Assembly (NCBI RefSeq): GCF_002307355.1
Contig: NZ_CP017481.1
Location: 4,154,001 to 4,218,000, forward strand
Source of the DNA: Pectobacterium polaris
Lineage (GTDB): Bacteria; Pseudomonadota; Gammaproteobacteria; Enterobacterales; Enterobacteriaceae
Length of the DNA stretch: 64,000 nucleotides
Reading direction: 5' to 3'
Shown here in pieces: positions 29,796 to 39,041 of the stretch. The notes under the pieces were generated by a model that had not been told where the DNA came from, made no database searches, and saw nothing but the letters and a program-made list of their open reading frames with translations. The position numbers were made by a program, and so were the translations under genes. Every line of letters starts with the position of its first letter. The stretch's first letter is position 1.

Positions 29796-30226
29796 ATTTT
29801 AGCTGTGCGTAATAGAGCTTTTAAAGCTTATTGATTATTAGCTTTCTTTTTAAATTTTTATACGTTTAATATCACTGAATGCAAGGGCAATGCCATACAC
29901 TGCTACCCATCCAGATGATTGTCAAGAAGGTCGCTCACGATTGCTAGTCTACTGAGACCAGAGGCATGCCAGTACGATTTATCACTCATCCACTGACTTT
30001 CAACACTCAGGTCCCGACAACGGCAAAAGTGCGAGACTCATGATTTGTAAGTTTTTTGAGCTTAAAGAGGTATCGTAAACCAGTTTAACGTTTGGTGATA
30101 GGATTGAAAACATGAAAGTTACCTTATTTTTGTACAGAATTTAAACTCCCATACCATATCCGGTAACTCTCATGTTGATATATCGACACTCGATACGCCT
30201 AATACCGATTAGGTTTTCACCCTTTT
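29796..30226. promoter_or_regulatory. 431-bp AT-rich gap between dpdB and dpdE; likely promoter region of the restriction operon
   Basis: No gene was found here. It is the only sizeable gap inside the dpd cluster, and separates dpdCAB from dpdEFGHIJKD. It holds a 6-bp inverted repeat CCTAAT-ACCG-ATTAGG (30198-30213) and, next to it, ATATCGACACTCGATA-like symmetry, both just after the dpdB stop. They could act as a terminator for dpdCAB or as an operator. No clear -35/-10 pair was fixed with confidence. Confidence 0.4.
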
Positions 30227-31354
30227 TTAAATTTCTGCATTAACAGCCTTAATATAATTCGTCACCAAGTAATCTGTGACCGACGATATATCCTTGGAAA
30301 GGTTCTGCATTTCATTCCATTTGCGAATAATAGGCTGACCGTCGATATCTTTACCCAAATTCCAGTTACCGCTGCTCCATGCACAGTACTGTTTAATTCG
30401 GTTCAATTCTACAACGAAACGAGTGATTGTGGGTATGTCCGTCCAGTCAGATTCACCACGATACTCCTGATGTACCTGATCGATCTCATCCATCAAACTG
30501 CCAAGAGAAAGTATCCCTACACCATGCAACAATCGAGAATTACGAGGCTTCTTATCCCAGTCGTCAGTAAAAACGATTTCAACAGCTGACCAGAAATTAT
30601 TGAGCAATCTGACCATCTTACCTTCATCCCCCAATCCTGTAGCAGGATCACGGAAGCGATACAACGCGCCTTCCCGAAGGCTCGCATCGATCATTTTGAT
30701 CATCGAATTATCGGCAATAACCCCATCCGGATTGGTCGCAGTTTTAATACGGCCGGCCAGCGGACCTTCACCAAAATTAAGGCGTTGGGTCAGCAGCGAA
30801 GGGAATTTACGTAACTGCAGATCAGAAGGCAGGCGTCCGTGTGTATGTGGTGCTAATTCGTACAGCAGCGTTTTGGGCAGCGGCTTGGTAGAATTGACCA
30901 GCATGAATTGCTCACGCTGTTCTTCAGCATCATTGGCAATAAATGCTGAGACCGGCATCATAAAAGAATCAATCTCCGCATCTCGCAGAGCAGCTGTGCG
31001 TTGTTGTCCGTCCACAATAAAGCCAGGCTTCTCAAAATCCTTATCTTCGGAGAATGGGATCACGAGATACCCCATATCGCTGTTCTCTGATAGCGGCTCA
31101 AAACTCACACGCCTATCAAAAGCGATAATCACCGGATTAGGGATCATTGGGTTAGCACTCTCAATATAGCGCTGAATTTCGCGAATATGGTTACGTACTT
31201 CTGGACGTTGATAGCCAATCAGACTCTCCTCGCCGCGGCGAATACGAGATATCGCGGCGATTTTACTAATCTGCTTACCTTCTATCGCGAGGCTATAAAG
31301 CTGCCTCTCTTCCCCTTGTCTGATTCGCAAGGCAGGAACACGATATTCACTCAT
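30227..31354 (-). CDS. dpdB: DpdB, DndB-like DGQxR-domain protein of the modification arm
   Basis: A 375-residue protein of the DGQHR/ParB-like superfamily that includes DndB. The signature is FIVDGQQRTAALRDAE (about residues 112-127), with the downstream EQFMLVNSTKPLPKTLLYEL helix-strand typical of DGQHR proteins. In the known system DpdB works with DpdA to insert preQ0 into DNA, probably using ATP. The start follows AGAGGAATTGTC and overlaps the dpdA stop by 4 bp. The reading frame is intact. Confidence 0.9.
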   Translation of the reverse strand: MSEYRVPALRIRQGEERQLYSLAIEGKQISKIAAISRIRRGEESLIGYQRPEVRNHIREIQRYIESANPMIPNPVIIAFDRRVSFEPLSENSDMGYLVIPFSEDKDFEKPGFIVDGQQRTAALRDAEIDSFMMPVSAFIANDAEEQREQFMLVNSTKPLPKTLLYELAPHTHGRLPSDLQLRKFPSLLTQRLNFGEGPLAGRIKTATNPDGVIADNSMIKMIDASLREGALYRFRDPATGLGDEGKMVRLLNNFWSAVEIVFTDDWDKKPRNSRLLHGVGILSLGSLMDEIDQVHQEYRGESDWTDIPTITRFVVELNRIKQYCAWSSGNWNLGKDIDGQPIIRKWNEMQNLSKDISSVTDYLVTNYIKAVNAEI

Positions 31355-32601
31355 GACAATTCCTCTGAGCGTTGTGACAAAGTTCGCTGTAAGCGACTGT
31401 ACAGCACCTGAATATTGTGGAAACCACGACGACGATTGCGTTCTGCGCCGCGGAAAATGATGACATTGATGCCGATGGCCTTGCAGATATTACACTGACA
31501 CTTCTTCCATGGCCGCTCGGCCAATGTGCGTTCGTAGTCTAAACGTATTTTATCAGCTTCTTTCTCACCCGCATGAAGACGTTCATAGGCCAATACGGCC
31601 TCCAATGTTTGCGCAAGTGGCATGGAGCCTTTATCGTATTCAAACAGTGCATGCAGTGCATCTTTTTCCAAATGCCGCGCTATGTCTTGGTCAATCACGC
31701 CAGACTTAATTTTCCGGCTCAAACTTGGATTCGCATCAAACTGGGGAACACGCACAGCGGTATAGGCCGTCCCATCTGTCGTATGGTAGTTGTTCTTCCG
31801 ATCCTTGAAAGCCTGTTGCAGCGGAGTAGTAGAATCGATACTTGTCACGCCCAATTGGATAAAGTCGACAAAGCTCTCTGGGCGGGCAATTCCCAGCAAG
31901 TGTACGCGAGTGTCATTCTTTAGTAAGGGTTTAATTTCTTCCAATGTTTCGAGGATCTGTACCGTTTTCAGTGGCACCATCCCCCCCATAGTGATATTTT
32001 TGTAACCCATTGCCAGTAGTGATTCTACCGACTGGCGGTAAGATGTTTTGCTCCATCCATGTGCAACACCAAATGCAGTGAAACAACTCTTTTGCGACTT
32101 GCTTAGAAACTCCTGAGCGAGAGTAAGCGTGATATCTTGGCGGCGGCGACATTCTGCCAACACTTCGCCACTAAATACCTCCCCAGGCTTCTCATAACCA
32201 AATACAATATGGTCTAGGGAAACGCCATAGTTAAAACGGGAAGTTTCGTAAAACTCGATAACTTCTTCTACTCTATATGGCGGCGCATCCTGATTGACGT
32301 AGGTGAATGCACCGCAATCGCCCATAGTTTCCATATCGTCTGGCAGTCGGAAAAAATGCTTCATACCATTACGGAAGTAACGTAAGCGTTGAGCGCGGGT
32401 ATACTTACTCTCCCCGCCACCAAGGCCGTCAACTACCGCTTTAGAAACTAGCATGCCATCATAAGGACGAAAGAATACCTCATGTGGATAATGATCGTCA
32501 CGCTGGCGAACGCGGTGTTCGTTTCGCGTTTCGCGGAAGAAGTCGAAACTAGGATCGATAAAATCCTGACTATCCGGGAAAAAATATTTTAGCTTCGACA
32601 A
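31351..32601 (-). CDS. dpdA: DpdA, DNA-guanine transglycosylase (TGT paralogue)
   Basis: A 416-residue tRNA-guanine-transglycosylase-like enzyme that exchanges guanine in DNA for preQ0. Visible are ETMGDCGAFTYV (equivalent of the base-binding Asp motif of TGT), GVTSIDSTTPLQQA (equivalent of the nucleophile Asp motif), and a zinc site CQCNICKAIGINVIIFRG with a later His (RRRGFHN). The start is a TTG at 32601 with GGAGAG four bases upstream; no in-frame ATG exists nearby, and an earlier TTG (32616) has no ribosome site. It is coupled to dpdB by a 4-bp overlap and follows dpdC by 62 bp. Confidence 0.92.
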   Translation of the reverse strand: MSKLKYFFPDSQDFIDPSFDFFRETRNEHRVRQRDDHYPHEVFFRPYDGMLVSKAVVDGLGGGESKYTRAQRLRYFRNGMKHFFRLPDDMETMGDCGAFTYVNQDAPPYRVEEVIEFYETSRFNYGVSLDHIVFGYEKPGEVFSGEVLAECRRRQDITLTLAQEFLSKSQKSCFTAFGVAHGWSKTSYRQSVESLLAMGYKNITMGGMVPLKTVQILETLEEIKPLLKNDTRVHLLGIARPESFVDFIQLGVTSIDSTTPLQQAFKDRKNNYHTTDGTAYTAVRVPQFDANPSLSRKIKSGVIDQDIARHLEKDALHALFEYDKGSMPLAQTLEAVLAYERLHAGEKEADKIRLDYERTLAERPWKKCQCNICKAIGINVIIFRGAERNRRRGFHNIQVLYSRLQRTLSQRSEELS

Positions 32602-32663
32602 CGTACTCTCCTGCAACGCCTTAAAAAACGGAGGATTCTATCATGAAAACCCAGCAAGTAGCA

Positions 32664-33620
32664 TTAAGGTTTGCCATTAGACAGTGCCTTGAAAGCAGTG
32701 CGGAACCGTTTTTCCTCGAATGAATTGCCAGAATCACGAAACACACGCAGGGCATGTGTTGCACTGATACTAGGTTCTTGTTGCATAATCTCTAAAATAA
32801 AATAATTAACTTCTTCAGGACTACGTCGAATCCCTTTTTTTGCTTCACGTTCTGGTAATTCTTTTAACTTATCTGACAATTGTAGAGACAACTCATTTAA
32901 ATCATTTAATTTTTTATCAGTGAATTCACCAACAATATATTTTGCCATACTAATATTAAGCATAAGCATATTACACCTCAACCAATGAGCCATATTTTTA
33001 TTAGTTTTAAACAAATATCTCGCCAACCTATCATTAATTTTTTTCGAAGTTATAATCAACAACTGCTTTTTTGGACTAACCAGATATTCAAGACCATTAA
33101 TAATATCTAACTCGATTGCATTAATATAATCGGGGGAACCACAAAAAATGTAATAGTCCTTCTTGTTTTCTTTCATTAATTCTGCAATAGATGTAGGGTG
33201 GCGAGGTTTTAAAAAAGATCTCTCGGATATTTCTTTCCACCATGTTCTATGGAAAGTTTTGCCTACATACTCGTGAGAGTACAAAGGTATAGATTCATCA
33301 TATCCAACTGCAAACGTTGCTTTGTAAGGTACGATTTTATCTTTATAGTGCAGAAGTCCTAAACCGGCCGAAAGAATCCATAAATCAACAGGATATTTTT
33401 TTAAAATTGCTTTCGCCGTCGCCCAGTGACCACCTTTATAAAGGTCTACAGCGCATACAGTTGCAGATGTTGACATAGCCTCATTTAGAGCATTACACCA
33501 AGAACTCACCAGTACATTTGAAGGTATTCGTACTGAGGAATACTGAGCTAAACTCAATATATTATTGCCATCACTATTTTTGCCATTTGTGCAGGTTGTT
33601 ATTAAGTGTATGTTTCTCAC
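32664..33620 (-). CDS. dpdC: Probable DpdC, preQ0-to-ADG conversion in DNA (YaaA/DUF6884-like)
   Basis: A 318-residue protein. The N-terminal half has the YaaA/DUF6884-like pattern: HLITTCTNGK, then DLWILSAGLGLLHYKDKIVP with YKATFAVG. DpdC in the described cluster converts the nitrile of preQ0 in DNA to the amide (2'-deoxy-7-amido-7-deazaguanosine). I assign it from position before dpdA and the fold resemblance. The start is a GTG with AGGAGAACGATT upstream. The gene is clearly AT-rich compared with dpdD-dpdJ. The C-terminus (about 260-318) resembles a small helical DNA-binding domain. Confidence 0.68.
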   Translation of the reverse strand: MRNIHLITTCTNGKNSDGNNILSLAQYSSVRIPSNVLVSSWCNALNEAMSTSATVCAVDLYKGGHWATAKAILKKYPVDLWILSAGLGLLHYKDKIVPYKATFAVGYDESIPLYSHEYVGKTFHRTWWKEISERSFLKPRHPTSIAELMKENKKDYYIFCGSPDYINAIELDIINGLEYLVSPKKQLLIITSKKINDRLARYLFKTNKNMAHWLRCNMLMLNISMAKYIVGEFTDKKLNDLNELSLQLSDKLKELPEREAKKGIRRSPEEVNYFILEIMQQEPSISATHALRVFRDSGNSFEEKRFRTAFKALSNGKP

Positions 33621-33719
33621 AATCGTTCTCCTGAAACTGTGTAGCCAAAGCTACCTCAGAAAAAGAGATGTTGCAAGAAACGAATTGATGCCCCGAGAAA
33701 ATTTTCTCGAGGGCAAATC

Positions 33720-33953
33720 TCAATGAGATATATACTCGAAGAACTCATCTTGTGAATTCGAGCATTTATGACATCTTCTCAAGATTCCTTTCTTCTCCAG
33801 AGAAAGGCAAAAATTTCGACATAATTCAAGAAAACCTTCCGGAATATCATTTTTATGATTAGAAATCAAAGCTCTAGCAAGAGTGTCGTGACTAAAACCT
33901 CCAGTCGAATGCGATACAATCCTCATAGCAAGTTGGGTATCGAAAGTTTTCAT
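33720..33953 (-). CDS. Small unknown protein between the integrase and the dpd cluster
   Basis: A 77-residue AT-rich gene. ATG 33953 has TGAGGTGCACG upstream and fits better than the one eight codons earlier. The segment GGFSHDTLARALISNHKNDI followed by LSLEKKGILRRCHKC looks like a small winged helix, and CHKC may be half of a zinc site. It lies 99 bp upstream of dpdC on the same strand and could be its regulator or an unrecognised helper. No family was recognised. Confidence 0.5.
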   Translation of the reverse strand: MKTFDTQLAMRIVSHSTGGFSHDTLARALISNHKNDIPEGFLELCRNFCLSLEKKGILRRCHKCSNSQDEFFEYISH

Positions 33954-34058
33954 CGTGCACCTCAGAGTAGTCGGCATGATACATTTATAAAAAAGTATTG
34001 ATTGCTATTCAAGAATGCATTTCATCGTTAGCCCATTGGCATATCCAAATCTATAAAG

Positions 34059-35284
34059 CTACTTAGAGAAGTCATAAGGGCTTACTTCCCTCTCCCGGTT
34101 CGCATCAAGAAAATCAGCCCACCACTGCAACATCAACCGACGCTCATCCAGATGCTCCGCCTTATGGATATACGCAGCTCGGACGCCGTTACGTTCCTGA
34201 TGACTCATCTGTCGCTCTACCGCATCCCTAGACCACAACCCTGACTCAATTAACGAACTACAGGCCATGGTGCGAAAGCCGTGACCGCACACTTCCGTTT
34301 TAGTGTTGTAGCCCATAGTTTGCAGCGCTTTGTTTACCGTTCCCTCACTGATAGGTTTTCGTGATGAGTGATCGCCAATGAAAACCAGCTCACAATGCCC
34401 ACTCACCTCTCTGATCTTTTTAAGGATCTCCAGCGCCTGACGGCTTAATGGAACAAGATGTGGTGTGTGCATTTTTGAACCGCGTTCGGAGAATTTCACT
34501 CCAGGGATCGGTTCACGTTCAGGAGGAATCGTCCACAACGCTCGTTCAAAGTCGATTTCCGGCCAGCGAGCAAAACGGAGCTCGCTGGAACGAATGAAAA
34601 TCAGTAGGGAGAGGTTAATAACCCACTTGGTAAATTCACGACCTTTGTAACCGTCAATGCGGCCAAGAAGTTCAGGCAAACGTTCAAGTTCTAATGCCGG
34701 GCGATGTTCAACTTTGCCTGGCATAATTGCCCTGCCATATCCTGCGCCGGATTGTAGTCAATCAGTCCATTTTGTACGGCATAGGTCATGATGGCGGTCA
34801 CGCGTTGTTTTAAGCGCTTAGCCACTTCTAAACGTCCAGAGCGTTCAACGCATTTAATCGGTGTCAGCAAGTCGCTTGTTTTCAGACTTGCGATATGTGT
34901 GCTGCCGATGGCGGGGAAAATATTGTCGCTGAGACTTTTCAGGATACGTTCAGCATGGGATTCCGACCACTTCTTATTATCAGTATGCCAAGCGCGAGCC
35001 ACAGCCTCGAAGGTTTGCTCATCATCTTGCTGCTGAGTTTTGACTGCTTTTTTATGCTCGTTAGGATCAACGCCAGCAGCAATAAGTTTTCGCGCTTCAG
35101 AAAGGGAAACCTCAGGGTAGACACCTAGCGCCAGCGTCTTTTCTTTGCCATCCGAACGATAGCGTAAGCGCCAATATTTAGACCCGTTGGTATGAGCCAG
35201 AAGAAACATACCGTTTCCATCGGTAAGTTTATAAGGCTTCTCTTCCGGTTTTGCTGAACGTACCTTGATGTCCGTGAGTGCCAT
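34059..35284 (-). pseudogene. int: P4-type tyrosine recombinase integrase, split by a one-base frameshift
   Basis: The first frame (35284 to 34691) carries the N-terminal arm-binding domain (MALTDIKVRSAKPEEKPYKL) and the SAM-like core-binding domain. The second frame (from about 34724 to 34059) carries the catalytic domain with RSSELR, HGFRTMA and the tyrosine region RAAYIHKAEHLDER. The break is at a G-run near 34728: one additional G would restore DMAGAIMPGKVEHRPALE. All catalytic residues are present, so only the frameshift argues against activity. It is adjacent to the tRNA-Leu target and points away from it, as in P4-like islands. Confidence 0.85.
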
Positions 35285-35448
35285 AATGCTTTTCCTTCAA
35301 TAAATGCGTTATTGAGGGTACAAGGATTTACCATACTGAAGTATACCCGCAATTGTACCCGCACAAGCAAGTTGATGTCAGTTGAATTGTGTTGACGTAG
35401 GAAGAGTATGGAATGAAGGGGAAGCCAGTAACACCGTGGATTTTAGGC

Positions 35449-35476
35449 AAAAAAATAGACGTCGGTTGACGTCTAT
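35449..35476 (-). terminator. Rho-independent terminator after the tRNA-Gly-Cys-Leu operon
   Basis: On the minus strand ATAGACGTC pairs with GACGTCTAT (35455-35463 with 35468-35476, 4-base loop), followed by seven T's (35449-35455). It is a classical terminator 11 bp after the tRNA-Leu 3' end. Because the island junction is at the tRNA 3' end, the terminator is either island-borne or within a long attachment repeat. Confidence 0.85.
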
Positions 35477-35487
35477 TGATTTATCAA

Positions 35488-35574
35488 TGGTGCCCGGGGC
35501 GGGACTTGAACCCGCACAGCGCGAACGCCGAGGGATTTTAAATCCCTTGTGTCTACCGATTTCACCACCCGGGC
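35488..35574 (-). tRNA. leuZ: tRNA-Leu(UAA)
   Basis: An 87-nt class II tRNA with encoded CCA (35488-35490). The acceptor stem is GCCCGGG/CCCGGGC, the anticodon loop TTTAAAA gives UAA, and the long variable arm and TTCAAGTCCC T-loop are present. It is the last of three tRNA genes, matching the glyW-cysT-leuZ order of E. coli. Its 3' end faces the integrase, so it is the probable attachment site of the genomic island. Confidence 0.97.
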
Positions 35575-35582
35575 ATAAATAT

Positions 35583-35656
35583 TGGAGGCGCGTTCCGGAG
35601 TCGAACCGGACTAGACGGATTTGCAATCCGCTACATAACCGCTTTGTTAACGCGCC
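35583..35656 (-). tRNA. cysT: tRNA-Cys(GCA)
   Basis: A 74-nt tRNA with encoded CCA. The acceptor stem is GGCGCGT/ACGCGCC, the anticodon loop TTGCAAA gives GCA, and the T-loop is GTTCGACTC. It lies 8 bp before tRNA-Leu in one transcript. Confidence 0.97.
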
Positions 35657-35707
35657 AAAATATTCAGGTCTTAGTGACCAACATCCGCAATTGCCGATGT
35701 TTTAAAT

Positions 35708-35783
<76 letters not shown>

Positions 35784-35844
35784 AACACAGAACTCACTGA
35801 TTATCTTAACTTCTTACAAACCAGCGTTGCTGTTGATGCGGTGC

Positions 35845-35872
35845 ATTCTACTGACATGACGCAGTGAGTCAA
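35845..35872 (-). promoter_or_regulatory. Sigma70 promoter of the tRNA-Gly-Cys-Leu operon
   Basis: On the minus strand TTGACT (35867-35872) and TAGAAT (35845-35850) are 16 bp apart, followed by the GC-rich stretch GCACCGC. That kind of discriminator is common in stable-RNA promoters under stringent control. The tRNA starts about 60 bp downstream. Confidence 0.65.
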
Positions 35873-35922
35873 TAAAATTATCAAGCAGCCGTGTTCGTTT
35901 GCTGGTTTTTGCGGCGCTTCGA

Positions 35923-36471
35923 TCAAGGTTCAAGCAGATCGTGTCTCGCAGCATTCAAATATTGAAACATGGACCAGAAAGTCAGTACTGCGGCGATGTA
36001 CAACGCCACAACACCAATGCCTTCAACAATACTTTCCGGGCGCCATAGCAAAGCAAAAAGCGCCATCATCTGAGCCGTGGTTTTAACCTTCCCTATCCAC
36101 GACACGGCAACGCTACTTCTCTTACCAATTTCAGCCATCCACTCGCGCAATGCTGAAATGATGATTTCCCGCGCGATCATTGTCGCTGCAGGCAGCGTAA
36201 TCCACCAAGAATGATAGTATTCCGCAACCAGCACCAACGCGACAGCCACCATCACTTTATCCGCAACAGGATCGAGGAAGGCACCAAAACGCGTGGTCTG
36301 TTTCCAGCGGCGGGCGAGGAAACCATCAAACCAATCCGTTACGGCAGCAAACACGAAAATCAACGCGCAGAGCAGCGGTGCCCAGACGAATGGAAGATAA
36401 AACGCCAGCACGAAAAACGGAATAAGAGCAACACGAAACAGGGTAAGCAACGTCGGTATATTAAATTGCAT
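35923..36471 (-). CDS. pgsA: CDP-diacylglycerol--glycerol-3-phosphate 3-phosphatidyltransferase
   Basis: A 182-residue inner-membrane enzyme that makes phosphatidylglycerol phosphate, the committed step to phosphatidylglycerol and cardiolipin. The CDP-alcohol phosphotransferase motif DG(x)2AR(x)8G(x)3D(x)3D is visible as [19 protein letters not shown] followed by PVADK. Several hydrophobic spans follow. Length and order (after uvrC, before the tRNA operon) match E. coli. Confidence 0.97.
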   Translation of the reverse strand: MQFNIPTLLTLFRVALIPFFVLAFYLPFVWAPLLCALIFVFAAVTDWFDGFLARRWKQTTRFGAFLDPVADKVMVAVALVLVAEYYHSWWITLPAATMIAREIIISALREWMAEIGKRSSVAVSWIGKVKTTAQMMALFALLWRPESIVEGIGVVALYIAAVLTFWSMFQYLNAARHDLLEP

Positions 36472-36529
36472 AGCGCTTAGGTAACTATCTGGCTGGAGTG
36501 GATACTAAGAGTATGTTGCAACATTGTCC

Positions 36530-38362
36530 CTAGTGTTTCAATGCATGGAAGATTTTTTCTGCCAATGCATGCGAAATTCCTGGAACATTTGCAATCTCCT
36601 CAATACTGGCATTCATCAAAGGTTGCAGCCCTCCCATGTATTTCAACAGGGTTTGACGACGTTTAGGGCCGACACCTTCGATAAGCTCCAGCGTACTGGT
36701 ATTTCTGACTTTTGCTCTCTTCTTACGATGTCCGCCAATGGCATGATCATGCGAATCATCGCGAATATGCTGGATAACGTGCAACGCGGGAGAATCAGGC
36801 GGTAGTGCCATACCCTCGCCCGTCGACTCAAAAAACAGCGTTTCCAGTCCGGCTTTACGATCGCTGCCTTTCGCGACACCAAGTAACAGAGGCTTGTTTT
36901 TATCCCATGATACTTGCAACGAGTCAAACACGGCCTGAGCCTGACCGAGCTGCCCTTTCCCGCCATCGATAACAATGACATCCGGTATTTTGCTGTCATC
37001 CAGCGCTTTACCATATCGGCGTCGGAGGACTTGCGCCATGGCGGCATAATCATCGCCTGGCGTAATGCCACTGATATTATAGCGGCGATATTCCGAACGT
37101 AACGGACCGTTGGCATCAAATACTACGCAGGATGCCACAGTCTGTTCCCCCATGGTATGACTGATGTCAAAACACTCCATTCGGTGGATTTCTGGCAACT
37201 GCAAGACGTTAGCTAACGCAGCCAAACGCTGGTGAATGGTGGACTGCTGAGACAGTTTTGTGACCAGCGCCGTGGCAGCATTTGTTCGCGCCAGTTTTAA
37301 ATAACGAGCACGATCGCCACGGGGTTTGGTTTGAATCTGTACTTTTTTTCCCGCGACCGTTGTCAGAGATTCCGTCAGCAAATCTTTATCGGGCAGAGTG
37401 AAATCGAGCAGAATTTCTGTAGGAAGCGTTCGACCTAAGCTTCCCTGCAAATAGAATTGCCCGACAAACGTCTGCACGACTTCCCCCAATTCCGTACCGC
37501 CAGGTACTTTGGGGAAATAGCTGCGGCTGCCAAGCACTTTTCCCTGTCGGATGAACAGGACATAGACGCAGGCCATGCCAGCATCAAAAGCAACGCTGAT
37601 CACATCCAGATCGTCGCCGTCGCCGGAAACAAATTGTTTTTCCGTCACCCGCCGAACCGCCTGGATCTGATCGCGAATCCGGGCTGCATCTTCAAAATGC
37701 AGATCGCGACTGGCCGCTTCCATTCGGGAAATGAGTTGATTCAGTACTTGCTGATCTTTGCCAGACAAAAACAGGCGAACATAGTCAACCTGCTGTTGAT
37801 AATCCTCTTCGCTCACCAAACCGCTAACGCAAGGCCCGAGGCAGCGACCAATTTGATATTGCAGGCAGGGGCGAGAGCGATTGCGATAGACGCTATTTTC
37901 ACACTGGCGCACCGGAAACAGTTTTTGCAGCAATATCAGCGTTTCACGTACGGCATTGCCGTTAGGAAACGGGCCGAAGTATTCGCCTTTTGCATGCTTA
38001 GCGCCGCGGTGAACAGCCAGACGTGGATGAGCATCGCCGCTCAGGAAAATCATGGGATAGGATTTATCGTCGCGCAACAAGACGTTATAACGCGGCTGAT
38101 AAAGCTTGATGTAGTTGTGTTCCAGCAGTAAGGCTTCAGTTTCTGTGTGCGTGATCGTGACATCAATATACTTGATGCTTTTGACTAATGCCTCGGTTTT
38201 ACGGCTGGCGACATGGCTGCGGAAATAACTGGCAAGTCGTTTTTTTAAGTCTTTTGCCTTACCGACGTAGATGACCGTATTACCGGCGTCATACATCCGG
38301 TAGACACCAGGCTGGCTCGTTACCGTTTTTAAAAATGCCGAAGCATCGAAACTCTCACTCAC
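36530..38362 (-). CDS. uvrC: Excinuclease ABC subunit C
   Basis: A 610-residue UvrC, the nuclease of nucleotide excision repair that makes both incisions around a lesion after UvrA-UvrB loading. The N-terminal GIY-YIG domain has [24 protein letters not shown] domain lies near residue 200, the RNase H-like domain ([26 protein letters not shown]) follows, and helix-hairpin-helix repeats ([19 protein letters not shown]) close the protein. Its start overlaps the uvrY stop by 8 bp, the conserved uvrY-uvrC arrangement. Confidence 0.98.
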   Translation of the reverse strand: MSESFDASAFLKTVTSQPGVYRMYDAGNTVIYVGKAKDLKKRLASYFRSHVASRKTEALVKSIKYIDVTITHTETEALLLEHNYIKLYQPRYNVLLRDDKSYPMIFLSGDAHPRLAVHRGAKHAKGEYFGPFPNGNAVRETLILLQKLFPVRQCENSVYRNRSRPCLQYQIGRCLGPCVSGLVSEEDYQQQVDYVRLFLSGKDQQVLNQLISRMEAASRDLHFEDAARIRDQIQAVRRVTEKQFVSGDGDDLDVISVAFDAGMACVYVLFIRQGKVLGSRSYFPKVPGGTELGEVVQTFVGQFYLQGSLGRTLPTEILLDFTLPDKDLLTESLTTVAGKKVQIQTKPRGDRARYLKLARTNAATALVTKLSQQSTIHQRLAALANVLQLPEIHRMECFDISHTMGEQTVASCVVFDANGPLRSEYRRYNISGITPGDDYAAMAQVLRRRYGKALDDSKIPDVIVIDGGKGQLGQAQAVFDSLQVSWDKNKPLLLGVAKGSDRKAGLETLFFESTGEGMALPPDSPALHVIQHIRDDSHDHAIGGHRKKRAKVRNTSTLELIEGVGPKRRQTLLKYMGGLQPLMNASIEEIANVPGISHALAEKIFHALKH

Positions 38363-39011
38363 TACTTAACAATGTCTCCGCGGTAAAAAGCCCATGCTTG
38401 ATAGCCAGATGGGTCAGCTCTACGTCGCCGTTGATATTCAGCTTACTGAACATACGGTAGCGATAGCTGTTCACTGTTTTAGGGCTAAGATTGAGCTGAT
38501 CTGAAATTTCAGTCACTTTCTGTCCCTTCGTTATCATTAGCATAATCTGTAATTCGCGTTCAGACAAACACTCAAGCGGCGCATCCGTCTGCGGCTCTAA
38601 CTGACTTAGTGCCATCTGTTGAGCAATATCAGAAGCAATATACCGTTTACCAGCATGCACAGCGCGAATGGCGGAGATCACTTCCTGAGGGGCGGCAGCT
38701 TTACTCACATATCCCGCAGCACCGGCCTGCATCACTTTAGCGGGCAACGGATTCTCAGTATAAATAGTGAGCATGATGACTTTTATATCTGGCGTAAAAC
38801 GCAGGATCTTGCGCGTTGCTTCAAGCCCACCGATACCCGGCATACTCATGTCCATCAGGACAACATCCACATCATTGCTTCGGCACCATTTGACGGCATC
38901 TTCACCGCAGCATGCCTCACCAACCACTTTCAGACCTTTGATATCGTCAAGAATGCGTCGTATCCCTGCCCGCACCAGTTCATGGTCATCAACAAGAAAA
39001 ACGCTAATCAA
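38355..39011 (-). CDS. uvrY: Response regulator UvrY (SirA/GacA family), TTG start
   Basis: A 218-residue response regulator of the BarA-UvrY system, which drives the Csr small RNAs; in soft-rot bacteria the orthologue (GacA/ExpA) controls virulence enzymes. The receiver domain has VDDHE, the phosphoacceptor Asp in [10 protein letters not shown], and Lys in YVSKAA. The LuxR-type HTH is [20 protein letters not shown] onward. The start is TTG 39011 with GGAGAA eight bases upstream; the resulting protein has the same length as E. coli UvrY, whereas longer readings add an unrelated N-terminus. Confidence 0.95.
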   Translation of the reverse strand: MISVFLVDDHELVRAGIRRILDDIKGLKVVGEACCGEDAVKWCRSNDVDVVLMDMSMPGIGGLEATRKILRFTPDIKVIMLTIYTENPLPAKVMQAGAAGYVSKAAAPQEVISAIRAVHAGKRYIASDIAQQMALSQLEPQTDAPLECLSERELQIMLMITKGQKVTEISDQLNLSPKTVNSYRYRMFSKLNINGDVELTHLAIKHGLFTAETLLSSE

Positions 39012-39041
39012 AGAATAATTCTCCAAAAAAGGGAGTAACAC

